64,000 nt of DNA, from the NCBI GenBank assembly GCA_033239125.1, contig BSWB01000008.1, positions 16,522,001 to 16,586,000 on the forward strand, given 5' to 3'. The stretch comes from Fagopyrum homotropicum (Eukaryota > Streptophyta > Magnoliopsida > Caryophyllales > Polygonaceae). Every line of letters begins with the position of its first letter. The first letter of the stretch is position 1. Under the pieces are notes generated by a model, which had not been told where the DNA came from, did not search any database, and saw only the letters and a program-made list of their open reading frames with translations. Below, one piece after another: positions 47,049 to 58,471 of the stretch. The translations under genes and the position numbers were made by a program.

Positions 47049-47589
47049 CACATGACATCAGTTTTTAGACTTAAAGGCCTCAGGAAGCATGGGTAAGAGG
47101 CATAGACAATGGAAAAGAAAAAACCAAGAAAGAAAGAAGGAGAAAGGGAGAAAATGTGAGACAAAGGTGAGAACACTACCATCCTTATTGCTCCAAGAGT
47201 GACCTACCCGGACAACCTCCTTATGACTCCCCTTCTTATGCCGCCAAACATCGGAAAGGGGACCTACACTCGGTGCCGCTCATTTTGCCAAGGTGCCCTT
47301 TTGGGTTTTCACCTTGCCACTCTTCTTCTTTTCTTTGATGATCTCACTTGGAACTCACATCCCTCAAGTCCAACTTTGCACCAACCTAAGGTTGGTCGGA
47401 CTACCTTCTTTTTGCCTAAACCGCCCTTCCGGATTTTCGGTTTATCCAAGGATTTTCATGCCTTTTTCCATTTTCTTTGGCTTTTTCTCTCTTTTTTTTA
47501 ATGACTTTCAAACTGAATTTTAAACTACAACTCAAAGCAAACACACTCAAAATACTCAAACAAACTATACAAGCAATGATAATTCCCTC

Positions 47590-47623
47590 CCCTATACTTG
47601 AAGCACACTTTGCCCTCAAAGTG
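47590..47623 (-). ncRNA. Hairpin plus AAGTATAGGGG tract after the ORF of element C
   Basis: Arms CACTTTG (47606-47612) and CAAAGTG (47617-47623) enclose CCCT, so the loop region reads GCCCTC, parallel to GTCCCT in the other copies. CCCCTATACTT precedes it. It lies about 50 bp past the stop codon of the terminal ORF. Confidence 0.6.
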
Positions 47624-47671
47624 GAAAATGAAGCAAAGATAAATGTGGGAAAGGGAGAAATGATGATACCA

Positions 47672-48076
47672 TTAGTGGGATGGTCCGGCTGGACCATCCG
47701 GATCCTCCTCCGGTGGGTATGGGAAGTGGCTGAAGAAGTGCTCCTGCCGGTGGTAGAGCGTGTTGATGCGGGCCTGTTGAGCATCCATCCTCTGCCCAAA
47801 TGAGGTCTCAAAGCTGGCTTGCCAAGGCAACTGCTGAGCCTCTAGCTGCTTCTGCTGAGCCGCCTGCCAAGCATCCTGCCGGCGGTCAAAGTGGGAGGTC
47901 ATGGAGGAGGCGAAGCTGGACTGCCAGCTCTGTTGTTGCTCAAGCATGGTCCGCTGGTACTCGGTCTACCATGCCTGATGCTGAGTAGTCAAGGCTGCCA
48001 TCTGAGCTTGGAGGCTCTCCATGGCCGGACCGTCATCCGGTGCTGCAGTAGGCATCTCCTCATCATCTGGTATGGG
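47672..48076 (-). pseudogene. C-terminal part of the extra ORF (env position) of Athila-like element C
   Basis: On the minus strand it encodes a Gln/Trp-rich, probably coiled-coil C-terminus (repeats like QQSWQSSFASSM, RQDAWQAAQQKQLEAQQ, PWQASFETSFGQRMDAQQARI) ending in a Pro-rich tail. This corresponds in position and style to the end of the extra ORF of elements A and B. There is one in-frame TAG near 47970. It is interrupted at 48076 by the LTR of element A, so the N-terminal part lies beyond A, outside the window. Confidence 0.65.
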
Positions 48077-49869
48077 TGTTAGCATGAAATATTGTGATAC
48101 TTTAGGCACGTTTTCTGAACCTATTTGATTCATATTGATAGTCTTTGATTGAGCTTTGTTGCATATGTGAGCTAGTATTGCCTATATTGTCGATATGGAT
48201 GTCTACACTAGCTTTATGTTGAAATATAGGTGATTGAGAGTCATTTCCGAACGGAATCGAGCAAAGAAGAGTTGATTGAATATGTCCATGGATTGAGGGC
48301 ATTATTAGGAGCAAATTGGAGTTCAACTTGAGGAATGCACGAGGCTAGGGAAGAATCACGTTCTTGCCCTAAACCACGCTCTAAAATACGGCCGTACTAC
48401 AAACCACGTTTAGTTCCACGGCCGTGGAAGTATGCAAAGAGAGGCGTGATGCATTCCAGTAACTATTACGGTCGTGGAACATATGGTCCAAACCGTGACA
48501 CAATCCACGCTCTAAATTACGGTCGTGGAAACTTCCACGACCGTGATCTTGGCGATCTTTTTTGCCATATTTTGAAGCCACGATCTTTTGAAGATTGGGC
48601 CGGGCCGATATTTTATCTTTCCCTATAAAAAGACGGACAAAGCAAGATTCCGTCAACCCCGTGTACACCACGCTTACAAGGTCGCTTAGAGATTTTTGGT
48701 AATCCACGCTTCATCTTCGCTTAGCGGCATCGATCGACGCCTTAGCCCTCGCTTGGAAGTATTGACATCTCATTGGAGATCGAAGTTCGCGTTTGGGAAT
48801 CGCCCTAATCTCGCACTTTTGGTGGAGATTACTGTTGAGATCTCCGGATTAGCGGAAGATCGAAACTTTCGGAAGATTGTTGCAAGAAGACCTCTCTTCT
48901 TGTTTAGGTTTGATTTGGAAAACGGATTGATATCCCGTTTCCCTTCTTTCCTAAGATTGTGATCGTTTGCTTTATTTTGAATCCATTGACAATATTTGTT
49001 CTTGGTTGTGACTTTGAGATTGATTCGAAGTTTATTGAAAGTTTTCGGAAGTTTTCATCTTTTTATCTTTTAAATCTTGAATTGATATCAACATGATGGT
49101 TATTGGCTAAAAACCTTTAATAATTCTAAGGTGAAGGGTTGATAGTTGTGGCTTAGATGATGATAGATCGATCGTAAACAGATTAGACCCTGAGAGTTAG
49201 AGAGAATCGTTGACGAACCCTAAATTACGGGCTGTTCTTGAGTTCCACGACCGTGGAGTCTCAAGATCCAACCGTAATTTCCCTTAAGTTTACGAACCTG
49301 CTTTTACTTTAATCCAAAGTTAAAGATTTGCTTTAACTTAGTTTAGACTTGTCTTTTCTAGGTGGTAGTGAAGCCTCAACAACCTCTACCTCGATTGTGA
49401 GTGTCACAACCGTAATCGGCTAAGTTAGTCTTGATCCTTGGATTACAAGTTTGGGTATTTGATACTAATTCTCACCTTTAGAACCTTTCTATATTGAAGC
49501 CTCAACAACCTGTATAGAGAGTGTCTTGTAGGTGAGTCATATAAGGTTTTTGGAACTTCACCGTACGATTACCTTACATTAGTATACCTTTGCATATCTC
49601 AACTCTGTCTTTATATCATTAGTATATCTTGAATCGATTGCCACAGCTGGATACTTGGATCTTTAGGATTGTTGTTTTCCCAATATTTGCAAAACTCTCA
49701 TATTTACTCGCTTTATAACCTGTAATTGAATTTGTTCCCACCCAAATCCATGTGTTCGATACTCTGGAATTCTTGCTTAACTACGTCGATCCGTACACTG
49801 CGGGTTCGCTTGCTTGATTCTAGTTTTATAAATTTAAAACTTATTTGCACACACCTCTAGGGGCGAACA
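48077..49869 (+). mobile_element. 5' LTR of Athila-like element A
   Basis: TGTTAGCATG... to ...GGGGCGAACA, 1793 bp, followed by the primer binding site. It aligns over its whole length in reverse with 60024-61791, so both belong to one family. Palindromic CCACGGCCGTGG (48416-48427), CCACGACCGTGG (49245-49256) and a perfect 12-bp inverted repeat of the same motif (48519-48530 against 48533-48544) lie in it. The 5 bp before it are ATGGG (48072-48076); the partner should lie outside the window. Confidence 0.9.
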
Positions 49870-49875
49870 AGTTTT

Positions 49876-49893
49876 TGGCGCCGTTGCCGGGGA
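49876..49893 (+). other. Primer binding site (tRNA-Asp type)
   Basis: TGGCGCCGTTGCCGGGGA, complementary to the 3' end of plant tRNA-Asp and characteristic of the Athila/Tat branch. It starts 6 nt after the LTR. Confidence 0.9.
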
Positions 49894-52679
49894 TTTGGTT
49901 TCGGCCGAATTCGGTAGCCGGTTGTCAAGCTTGGGAGCTTGCTCTCGTTATTTGATATTACTTTAAGTGCATGCGCAGGTCTAGGAACACCGAAGATCTC
50001 TTGCCTCTTGATCAAGAGCTAGAGAAAACTTTAAGGCAAAAGCGCAAGGAAAAGAAGATGGCTGAAGGACACGAACATGATCTTCAAGCAGAGTTGGCAG
50101 AGAAGGAAGCTCAACTCCAATGGAATGAGACCCTCCGCCAAGATGAGATGGATCGTCATCAATCTCAAGTTAACAATCTACAAGACATGATCTTCCAGAT
50201 GAGGGTAGAGATGAGCGACCTTAAGAATAAGGGAAGCAAGAAATCCTCAAGGAAAGCATCAAGGTCTAGAAGAAAAAGTCACTCGTCCGCCGACGATAGT
50301 GATTCTTCCATGCCACCGCTAGAGGAGATTGATCCCACGATCAATGTGAATCCTTTCCATCCACAAGGAGCTGCTAATCGCCGCATTCCGCCTAGGAATG
50401 TGAGGATCGAACGTGTAGATAATGAGCCAAGAACTCTTGGCCAGCGGATGGATCCAGCACAACAACCACGCCGCTTGGGCGTGAATTTCGATGCTGAAGA
50501 TGTGCAAGGGTTTAGCTTCAACCCTCAAGTCATTACTCTTGTTCGCCAAAACCAATTTGGCGGGACAAACGCTGAATCTCCACACCAACACTTGCAGAAC
50601 TTTGAGTGTATGATGGAGACAATGAGACCGAAGGGCGCTACTACCAACATCTATAAGCTCAAGCCTTTCTTCTTCTCCTTGAAGGGGAAAGCGTTATCTT
50701 GGTATCAAGCTCTTCCTAGTGGGAAACTAGATACGTGGGAAGACCTTTCCGCGGAGTTCCTCACCAAATTCTTTCCGCCATCCAAAACGGCGGAACTTAG
50801 AGGTAAGATTAATGCTTTTTCCATGAGACCTAACGAAAGTTTGTTTCAATCTTGGGAAAGGTTTCAGGATTTGCTCTTGGATTGCCCTCATCATGGCATA
50901 TCCAAACTTGCCTTGCTGGAGATTTACTACAAGGGGCTGGATGCGGGAACGCAATTCAACCTCCAATCCCTCTCATGTGGAACGTTCATGGACATGATAG
51001 AAGATGACGCTTGGGACTTCATTGAGAAGCAAGCAAGAGTCATAGAGAAGTATTCCCACCGGAAAGTGGAGGGAAATCGTGTGGAGCAAGGAGCAAAGCT
51101 CACACATGAAGCTCAAAATCAGATTTTCTCCCTCAACAATGAGATCAAAGAGTTGAAGGAGGCTATCAAGACCAACTTCCCAAAGCAACAAGGGAAGGAT
51201 GTTGGTTATTTAGGCAACAACAATGGCGGCAACAACAATAACCGGAACAACAACCGGAATAACAATTGGAATGGAAACAACAACAACCGGAACAACGATT
51301 GGAACAACAATAGGGGTTCAAACAACAACAATTGGCGCTCCAATCAACAAAATTCCGGTAACTCGTATCCTTCCAATTCTAATTCACTAACTCCACCTTC
51401 CTCTTCCTCTACTCCTTTGAAAAGCCAGGGGCAATCATCTAATGGAGGAAACACTTCGGGAAAGGAGAAGCCCGATCCCATAATGGAAACAATTTTGGGA
51501 AAGCTTCAAGGGTTGGAGAACCGCCTCATCAAGGTTGATGATCAAGTTTCTAAGGTTGATAAAGCTCAAAAGGTTTTAGAAAACCAAATGTTCAACCACG
51601 CGGAGGAAGTTCCTAGAAATCAAGGGAAGCTTCCAGGAAAGACGGAGGACAACCCTAAGGGAAGGGTGATGGCGATTACAACTAGGAGCGGAGTGACAAC
51701 CACCGATCCGCAGCCTACGTTCGTTGAAGTCCCCGTAGAAAAGGGCAAGGAGAAGGGGAAGGAGAAGGAAGACGTCTACGTTCCTCCTCCAGCTTACAAA
51801 CCTCCCCTTCCATTCCCTCAATCTAGAGCGCGAGCGCGCCTAGACAAACAATTCGGTAAGTTCATAGAACTCATGAGTAAGCTGCATATTAACATACCAT
51901 TTATTGATGCTATTGTAGGTATGCCGGCTTATGGCAAGTTCTTGAAGGAACTCCTCTCCAACAAGAGGAAGCTAGAGGACTTCGGTGAGGTCAAGATGAG
52001 TTCGGATTCTTCGGATCTCATCAAGACCATGAAGGAGAAAATGCCCCCAAAGCTGAAGGATCCGGGGTCATTTTGCATTCCCATTGGAGTGGGAGATGTC
52101 ATATATGACGCTTTATGTGACTTAGAAGCAAGTGTGAGCATCATACCACTTGCATTGTGTAGGAAGATCGGTCTAGGTGACCCTAAACCGGTAAAGATGA
52201 CGTTGTACATGGCGGATCGATCCATCACTCGCCCCGTCGGTATTGTAGAAGACGTCCCGGTCAAGCTAGGTAAATTCTTTGTTCCCATTGATTTTGTCGT
52301 GCTTGACATTCCTGTAGAGAGTCCGGTCCCGATCATACTCGGAAGACCGTTTCTTGCAACTTCCGGCTGCATAGTCGATTGCAAGAATGGTAGACTCGCT
52401 TTTGATATAGGAGAAGAGAAAGTAGAGTTCGTTCTTTCCACTCTAGTGAAGGAGCCAATCTTTGATGAGGATATTTACGATATCCAAGATGAAGAAGGTT
52501 TGTCAAGAGAGGAGGTAAGTGCGATTCTCTTCAACGATCCTTTACAAAAAGTTATCACTATGAGTCTAACCAATGTAGGGGAAGATGAAGAGTGCAATGA
52601 GGCAATTGAAGCCTTAGATGCACAAGAAGAAATGCATGAAGAGGAGTTCGAGAAACTCCACGATGAGGCTGAGAATGTC

Positions 52680-52860
52680 AAAATCCACGGTCATACCCTG
52701 TATTCCACGACCGTGGATTCCACAACCAAAATCGTGCCTCATTCCAGGGGATTATACGGCCGTGGAGAAGATGTGACAACCGTATTTCCCTTCCACGCCC
52801 TAAACCACGGCCGTGGAGGACAAGATCCACCCGTAATTTTGGCCGTGGAAGAGAGTGATC
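52680..52860 (+). repeat. CCACGGCCGTGG-type motif cluster inside the gag-pol frame
   Basis: Motifs such as ATCCACGGTCATACC, TTCCACGACCGTGGATTCC, ATACGGCCGTGGAGA, AACCACGGCCGTGGAGG and TTGGCCGTGGAAG follow at 20-50 bp spacing between the protease and RT regions. The reading frame stays open through them. The same motif is reiterated in the LTR and in the spacers downstream of pol. Confidence 0.85.
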
Positions 52861-55049
52861 GAGACAATTCTTCAACTTCTTCTGATTCTTCTCCAACACA
52901 CTCAACACCCTTAGAGACTTCTAAGGAGATGTCGGATGCTTCTCAAGGATCGTTAGAAGCTCCGAAAGCAATGGAACTCAAACCACTTCCTACTCATCTA
53001 AGGTACGCTTTTCTAGGATTTAATTCTACCTTTCCGGTTATTGTTAGTTCCGATCTAAGCATAGATGAACATGAACAGCTCATGATTGTCCTTAAGAAAC
53101 ATAGGAAAGCTATAGGCTATACTATTGAGGACTTAGTAGGAATTAAACCCTCCCTATGCATGCACAAGATACTAATGGAGGAAGACTTTAGAACTTCGAG
53201 ACAACCTCAAAGGCGGCTGAATCCGACCATGAAAGAGGTTGTCAAGAAGGAAATTCTTAAACTTCTTGATGCAGGTATCATCTATCCTATCTCCGATAGT
53301 AAGTGGGTGAGCCCAGTTCAAGTAGTTCCGAAGAAGGGAGGAATGACGGTCATCACCAACAAGAACAACGAACTCATTCCTACCCGAACCGTAACTGGAT
53401 GGCGAATGTGCATAGACTACTGCAAGCTCAACAACGCAACGCGGAAGGATCATTTCCCATTACCATTCATTGATCAAATGCTTGAAAGGTTAGCACAACA
53501 TTCACATTTTTGCTACCTTGACGGTTATATTGGTTTCTTTCAGATTCCGATACATCCGGACGATCAGGAGAAGACCACATTCACGTGCCCGTGGGGTACA
53601 TTTGCTTATAGGAGAATGCCATTCGGGCTTTGCAACGCCCCTTCCACCTTCCAACGGTGCATGATGGCCATCTTCTCCGAATACATAGAGGAAATCATGG
53701 AAGTCTTCATGGACGACTTCTCCGTATACGGTTCCTCTTTTAACGATTGCCTTTCTAACCTTTCTCTTGTTTTGCAAAGGTGTGAAGACACTAATCTAGT
53801 TCTTAATTGGGAGAAGTGTCAATTCATGGTTAAGGAAGGAATCGTATTAGGTCACTTAGTCTCTAGTAGAGGAATAGAGGTAGACAAGGCTAAGATAGAG
53901 ACCATAGAGAAACTTCCTCCCCCAATTTTGGTGAAAGGGATAAGAAGTTTCCTAGGACATGCTGGATTTTATAGACGTTTCATCAAGGACTTTTCTAAGA
54001 TATCAAAACCTCTCACTAATCTATTGATGAAGGATGCGGTTTTTGAGTTTTCGCAGGAATGTTTAGATGCGTTCAACACCATTCGGCAAGCTCTAATCTC
54101 AGCACCTATTATCCAACCTCCGGATTGGACTCTACCCTTTGAGATTATGTGCGACACTAGTGACGTAGCTATTGGAGCTGTTCTTGGAAAACGAAAGGAA
54201 GGGCGAACCCATGCCATATACTATGCTAGCAAGACGCTAGATGAAGCACAGCTCAACTACGCCACTACCGAGAAAGAGTTTTTAGCCATTGTCTATGCTA
54301 TTGACAAGTTTCGCTCTTATCTTGTAGGTGCAAAGGTGATTGTCTACACGGATCATGCTGCGATCCGGTACCTCCTTGCGAAGAAAGATGCGAAACCAAG
54401 GCTGATTAGATGGATTCTTCTCCTACAAGAATTCGATCTTGAGATCCGCGACAAGAAAGGTTCAGAAAATTCTGTTGCGGATCATTTGAGTCGTCTAACA
54501 CATCTAGAGGACGACCATCTACCCATTGATGACTCCTTTCCGGACGAACACCTACACATCATAGAGGAGTGCATCAACTTGATCTCCAAAGGTAACGAAC
54601 CATGGTTTGCTGATTTTGTTAACTATTTGGTTTGCCAGGAGATACCACCCGGACTATCCTACGCACAAAGGGAGAAGTTCTTTAAGGACGTCCGGGAATA
54701 CTATTGGAACGAGCCCCTCCTCTTTAAGAGAGGTCCGGATGGCATCATTCGGCGATGTGTGCCGGAAGATGAGATGCAAAGTGTCATCCGTCATTGTCAT
54801 TCACTACCTTGTGGAGGACACGCTAGTTCGAACAAGACTAGCGCAAAGGTATTGCAATCTGGATTCTTTTGGCCTACTTTGTTTAGAGATGTGCAATCCT
54901 TTGTTTCTTGCTGCGATGCTTGTCAAAGAGCAGGCAATATCTCTAGGAGGAATGAGATGCCCCTCAACAACATCCAAGAGGTGGAGATTTTCGACGTTTG
55001 GGGAGTCGATTTCATGGGACCATTCCCATCTTCTTGTGGAAACCAATAC

Positions 55050-56810
55050 TGTTCACTCCAAACGGTGTGTGCAAGCTTTAAATTTATAACCCTAGACTTA
55101 AGCTTAAAACAAGGATGCGAACCCGCAGTGTACGGGTCAATCGTAGTAAAAAGCAAGAAAATTCCAGGGGTCGATCACAGGGACTTGGTGAAACAAAGTC
55201 AATAACGGTAAGCTTCGTGAATACTAACCACAAAGAGCAATTAACACAATCAAAGATGAATAAGAAGTCAATAAAGCAAACATGCAATTCTAGGGATTAA
55301 AGCATCTAGTTGTGGTTCCAACTCAAGATCTATAGAGAAGCGGACAAAGCTGAGATTTTTTTGCGTGGGGAAGGTGTTACTAAAGTGGAGTAGATCACCG
55401 GGTAAGTCTCACTACACACTAATCCTAAACCGTAACTCCTATTACCGGGTAAGTCTCAAGGAATTAAGATAAAGAACTATAACCTCAAACTAACGCACCA
55501 TCTAAGGGAATAGAATCAACCTTTACCGGGTAAGTCTCAGGCTAACTCACAAAGATGGGATGGAAGCACACTCAAACCCCAATAAAGGATAAACCTTTAT
55601 TACCTACACTTATGATCGTTGGTACACAAACTAAGGAATTACCGGGTAAGTCTCATCCTAAGCTTGCTTTGAACCAGGAAAGGTGTAATAAGAATAGGAT
55701 TTGGCAAACTCTAACACTTAACCCTCAGTTATGGATCAGATAAGCTACCTCGGTCAGCCAGTTTCCACCTCGGCCGAAATGTTCATCGACTGAACGAGAC
55801 GCTTAGGGTTAAGGTTAAAGACTCGAACTTTCAGGATCCTACTGGAATCTAAGATTATTCTATCATTGTTTTTCCCACAACCTTCAGCTAATCACCCTAG
55901 AATCACACAAGGAAATTAGCCACTCATCATCATTATGAAAGTATTAAATATATGGGAAGAAGGTGAATATTTGAACAAGAAGAATTTAATGAAAAGACTT
56001 CAATAACTGAATCAAATATCACAACAAAGCGTTCCTTGGATAGCAATCCAACAAGACAGGACAATAAGTGAGGGAATTGAAGACAATCTTACAAAAACCC
56101 TCCAAAAAGCTATAAAAGCTATGGACGACAACCTTCCTTCAACCTTCAAAAAGGTTCTTCGAATCTCTCCTAACTGGAGTAGGCTGCTGCTGCGTGATCT
56201 TCTCTCGTAAGCAAGATGTCCAGCCGTAAGCGGATGTAGCGGGCCCTTGGATTTGTGGAAATCCAACCCCTTTTATAAGAAAATAACCCTCCAAAGATAA
56301 TAAATCTGAGAAAGATATTTTCCCATAAATATAGGTAAAATATATGATTCTGCATATCTCCTTCCTTCCAGGAGCCAAGCCCAAAAATATAAGATCACTT
56401 TCCAATTTTAAAAGATCTCAGCCAAGAATAAAATATTCTCGCCGCGTCCTAGGTGTTCGCCTCGGTCGAGTCGGCGTCTCTGGATCACCTCGGTCGAGAT
56501 GAATCTCTGGTCAACCGAGGTGAGTCACAACTGAATGTGAAATCTCTCAAAACTGGTCCAAAGTAAATCTTTAATCCATAGCTATGTTCCCTGGATGTAG
56601 CTCCAAATGACTCATGACTCCTTTTGCTCCTTTTTGATGCGAAACGTACCCTTTTACCTGCAATTACAACAAAACTAGGTGTAGACCTTGATTCCCGCAA
56701 AGGTAGATGAAATGGTAGTAAAATCACATAATATACATACAAACATGCAGATTATGAAAGATAAAACGTCCAAACAAACCCCAAAATATAGACTATAATT
56801 CATGCTATCA
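55050..56810 (-). mobile_element. Solo LTR inserted in the integrase of element A
   Basis: On the minus strand it begins TGATAGCATGAATTATAG and ends GGAGTGAACA, 1761 bp. The flanking 5 bp are AATAC (55045-55049) and AATAT (56811-56815), a target duplication with one difference; disregarding the LTR and one of these keeps the integrase frame. Its ends resemble the Athila-like LTRs of A and B (AGCATGAA at the start; TTATAAATTTAAA and the CCGCAGTGTACGGGTC block near the end), so it is a related family. It has four copies of ACCGGGTAAGTCTCA (55398-55655) and several of CACCTCGGTCGAG (55748-55775, 56458-56525). Confidence 0.85.
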
Positions 56811-57642
56811 AATATATACTATTGGCGGTAGACTACGTTTCTAGATGGGTGGAAGCAATTGCCTCTCCCACAAATGATGCCATGGTGGTGGTTAAGTTCT
56901 TCAACAAGACCATCTTTCCGCGATTTGGGACACCAAGGACGATCATTAGTGATGGAGGTTCTCACTTCATAGCCCGTCGCTTTGAAGCTCTTCTAGCTAA
57001 GTATGGGGTTACTCACAAGATCGCTACCCCTTACCATCCACAAACAAGTGGACAAGTTGAGATCTCAAATAGGGAGATCAAAGGAACTCTAGAGAAGACG
57101 GTTTCAAGGACGAGGAAGGATTGGTCTTTGAAGCTTGACGATGCATTGTGGGCATACCGGACTGCATACAAGACTCCCATAGGAACCACACCATACAACC
57201 TTGTGTATGGGAAGTCTTGTCACTTGCCGGTAGAGTTGGAGCACAAAGCGTTTTGGGCTATCAAGTGGCTGAATTTCAGCATGAAGAAAGCGGGAGAGAA
57301 GCGTCTCCTCGACATCAATAAGCTGGAAGAACTCCGCTTGAACGCTTATGAAAATGCCAAGATCTATAAGGAAAGAGCAAAGCGTTGGCATGATAAGCAT
57401 ATCATTCCAAAGACTTCAAAGAAGGAGATCAAGTTCTCCTCTTCAATTCAAGACTTCGCCTCTTTCCAGGTAAACTTAAATCCCGTTGGACCGGACCTTT
57501 TCTAATTAAGCGTATTTTCCCCCATGGTGCAGTTGAAGTATGGGGTGACGCGAGCGGAAGTTTTAAGGTGAACGGCCAACGACTCAAGAAGTATACGCCG
57601 GAACTCCAAGCTGAGGAGTTTGCGCCCACCGCACTCGAATAA

Positions 57643-58471
57643 GTGCGAGATTGGTCTAGCTACGGACCTTAAACAAAGCGCTTCTTGGGAGGCAACCCAA
57701 GGTATTGCATTTTTGTTTTTGCTTTCGATTCATAGATTAGCTTAGTATAGACGTTTTTGCTTTGTTTTTGCCTCGATTTCTTCCGGTATGTTTGTGTTTT
57801 TGGATGTAGGAACGATGGAAAAGGGAAAGAGGAGGATAATGTTGAAGAAAAGTGACGAAATTTGGACTTTGGAGCTTTACAGAAGGTTCCACGGTCTAAA
57901 TTACGGTCGTCATAGCTACAGTAGCCGTAATTTCCAAAAGCCTTTGAAAAATCACCAAAACCACGGTTCCGTACACTTCCACGGCCGTGGAACACCCCGA
58001 CAGACCGTGATTTTCAAAATTTTGCCTGCGACTATATAAGCCACATTCTTCACAAATTCATCCCAAAAATCCCTCTTTCCACGACCTAAGTGCCGACAAC
58101 CCACGACCCCCTCTCAAATCTTCGTTTCCTAATCGTTTTCAACGATTCTTCTTCCTAAATTGCAGCAAATTCAACCACAAACAAGATCCAAGCGACGAAT
58201 CGAACGGAAATTCACCAACAAACGCGCATTTCGGATTTTTCAATCCGAAAAAGAGGTTTTCTTTTCCCTTCTTGATTCTTGCCGATTTGGTTGTTTTTGT
58301 TAGAGATTTTTAGGAAGAACTGATTGAGATTGGAGGAAATTAGACTAGGACTGCCTGTTGTGGAGATTAATTGTTGATTTGCTGAGATTTGTGATATTCT
58401 AAGACGAATCACGGTCTCTGGGTAAATTACGGCCGTGGTTTGCTGAAGAACAGACCGTAATTTTGAGCAGA
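57643..58471 (+). other. Spacer between pol and the extra ORF of element A
   Basis: Non-coding. It opens with a conserved hairpin (57684-57701) soon after the pol stop. CCACGGNCGTGG-type motifs recur at 57887-57990 and 58407-58458. This long spacer is typical of Athila-like elements, in which the downstream ORF is expressed separately. Confidence 0.65.
57684..57701 (+). ncRNA. CTTGGG-AGGCAA-CCCAAG hairpin after pol
   Basis: Perfect 6-bp stem with loop AGGCAA, 42 nt past the pol stop and preceded by ACCTTAAACAAAGCGCTT. From general knowledge, a closely similar TTGGGAGGCAACCCAA block follows pol in many Athila/Tat elements of distant plants, so the structure is probably selected; its role is not known to me. 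Confidence 0.65.

Larger units (their letters stand above)
47008..47671 (-). mobile_element. 3' untranslated region of Athila-like element C
   Basis: Non-coding region between the terminal ORF and the 3' LTR of element C, read leftward. It has two copies of a hairpin plus purine-tract module, one just after the ORF stop (47590-47623) and one against the LTR (47012-47048). Chance frames on both strands are ignored. Confidence 0.65.
49971..57642 (+). pseudogene. Athila-like gag-pol polyprotein, interrupted by a solo LTR
   Basis: A single frame from ATG 49971 runs 1693 codons to 55049, is broken by a solo LTR, resumes in the same frame at 56816, loses one base near 57424, and ends at TAA 57640-57642. 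Order: coiled-coil N-terminus; retrotransposon gag domain (about 181-360); Asn-rich tract (about 415-463) where a zinc knuckle would sit; protease with D717-L-E-A-S, i.e. Glu in place of the active-site Gly; a spacer (about 904-963) coded by CCACGGCCGTGG-type repeats; RT with intact FMDD (1247-1249) but IDYCKLN and DGYIGFF changes; RNase H; integrase with HHCC zinc finger, Asp1680 (WGVDFMG), and, after the insertion, SDGG and NREIKG catalytic segments. PR-RT-RH-IN order is Ty3/gypsy. The copy is inactive but young in appearance. Confidence 0.9.
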
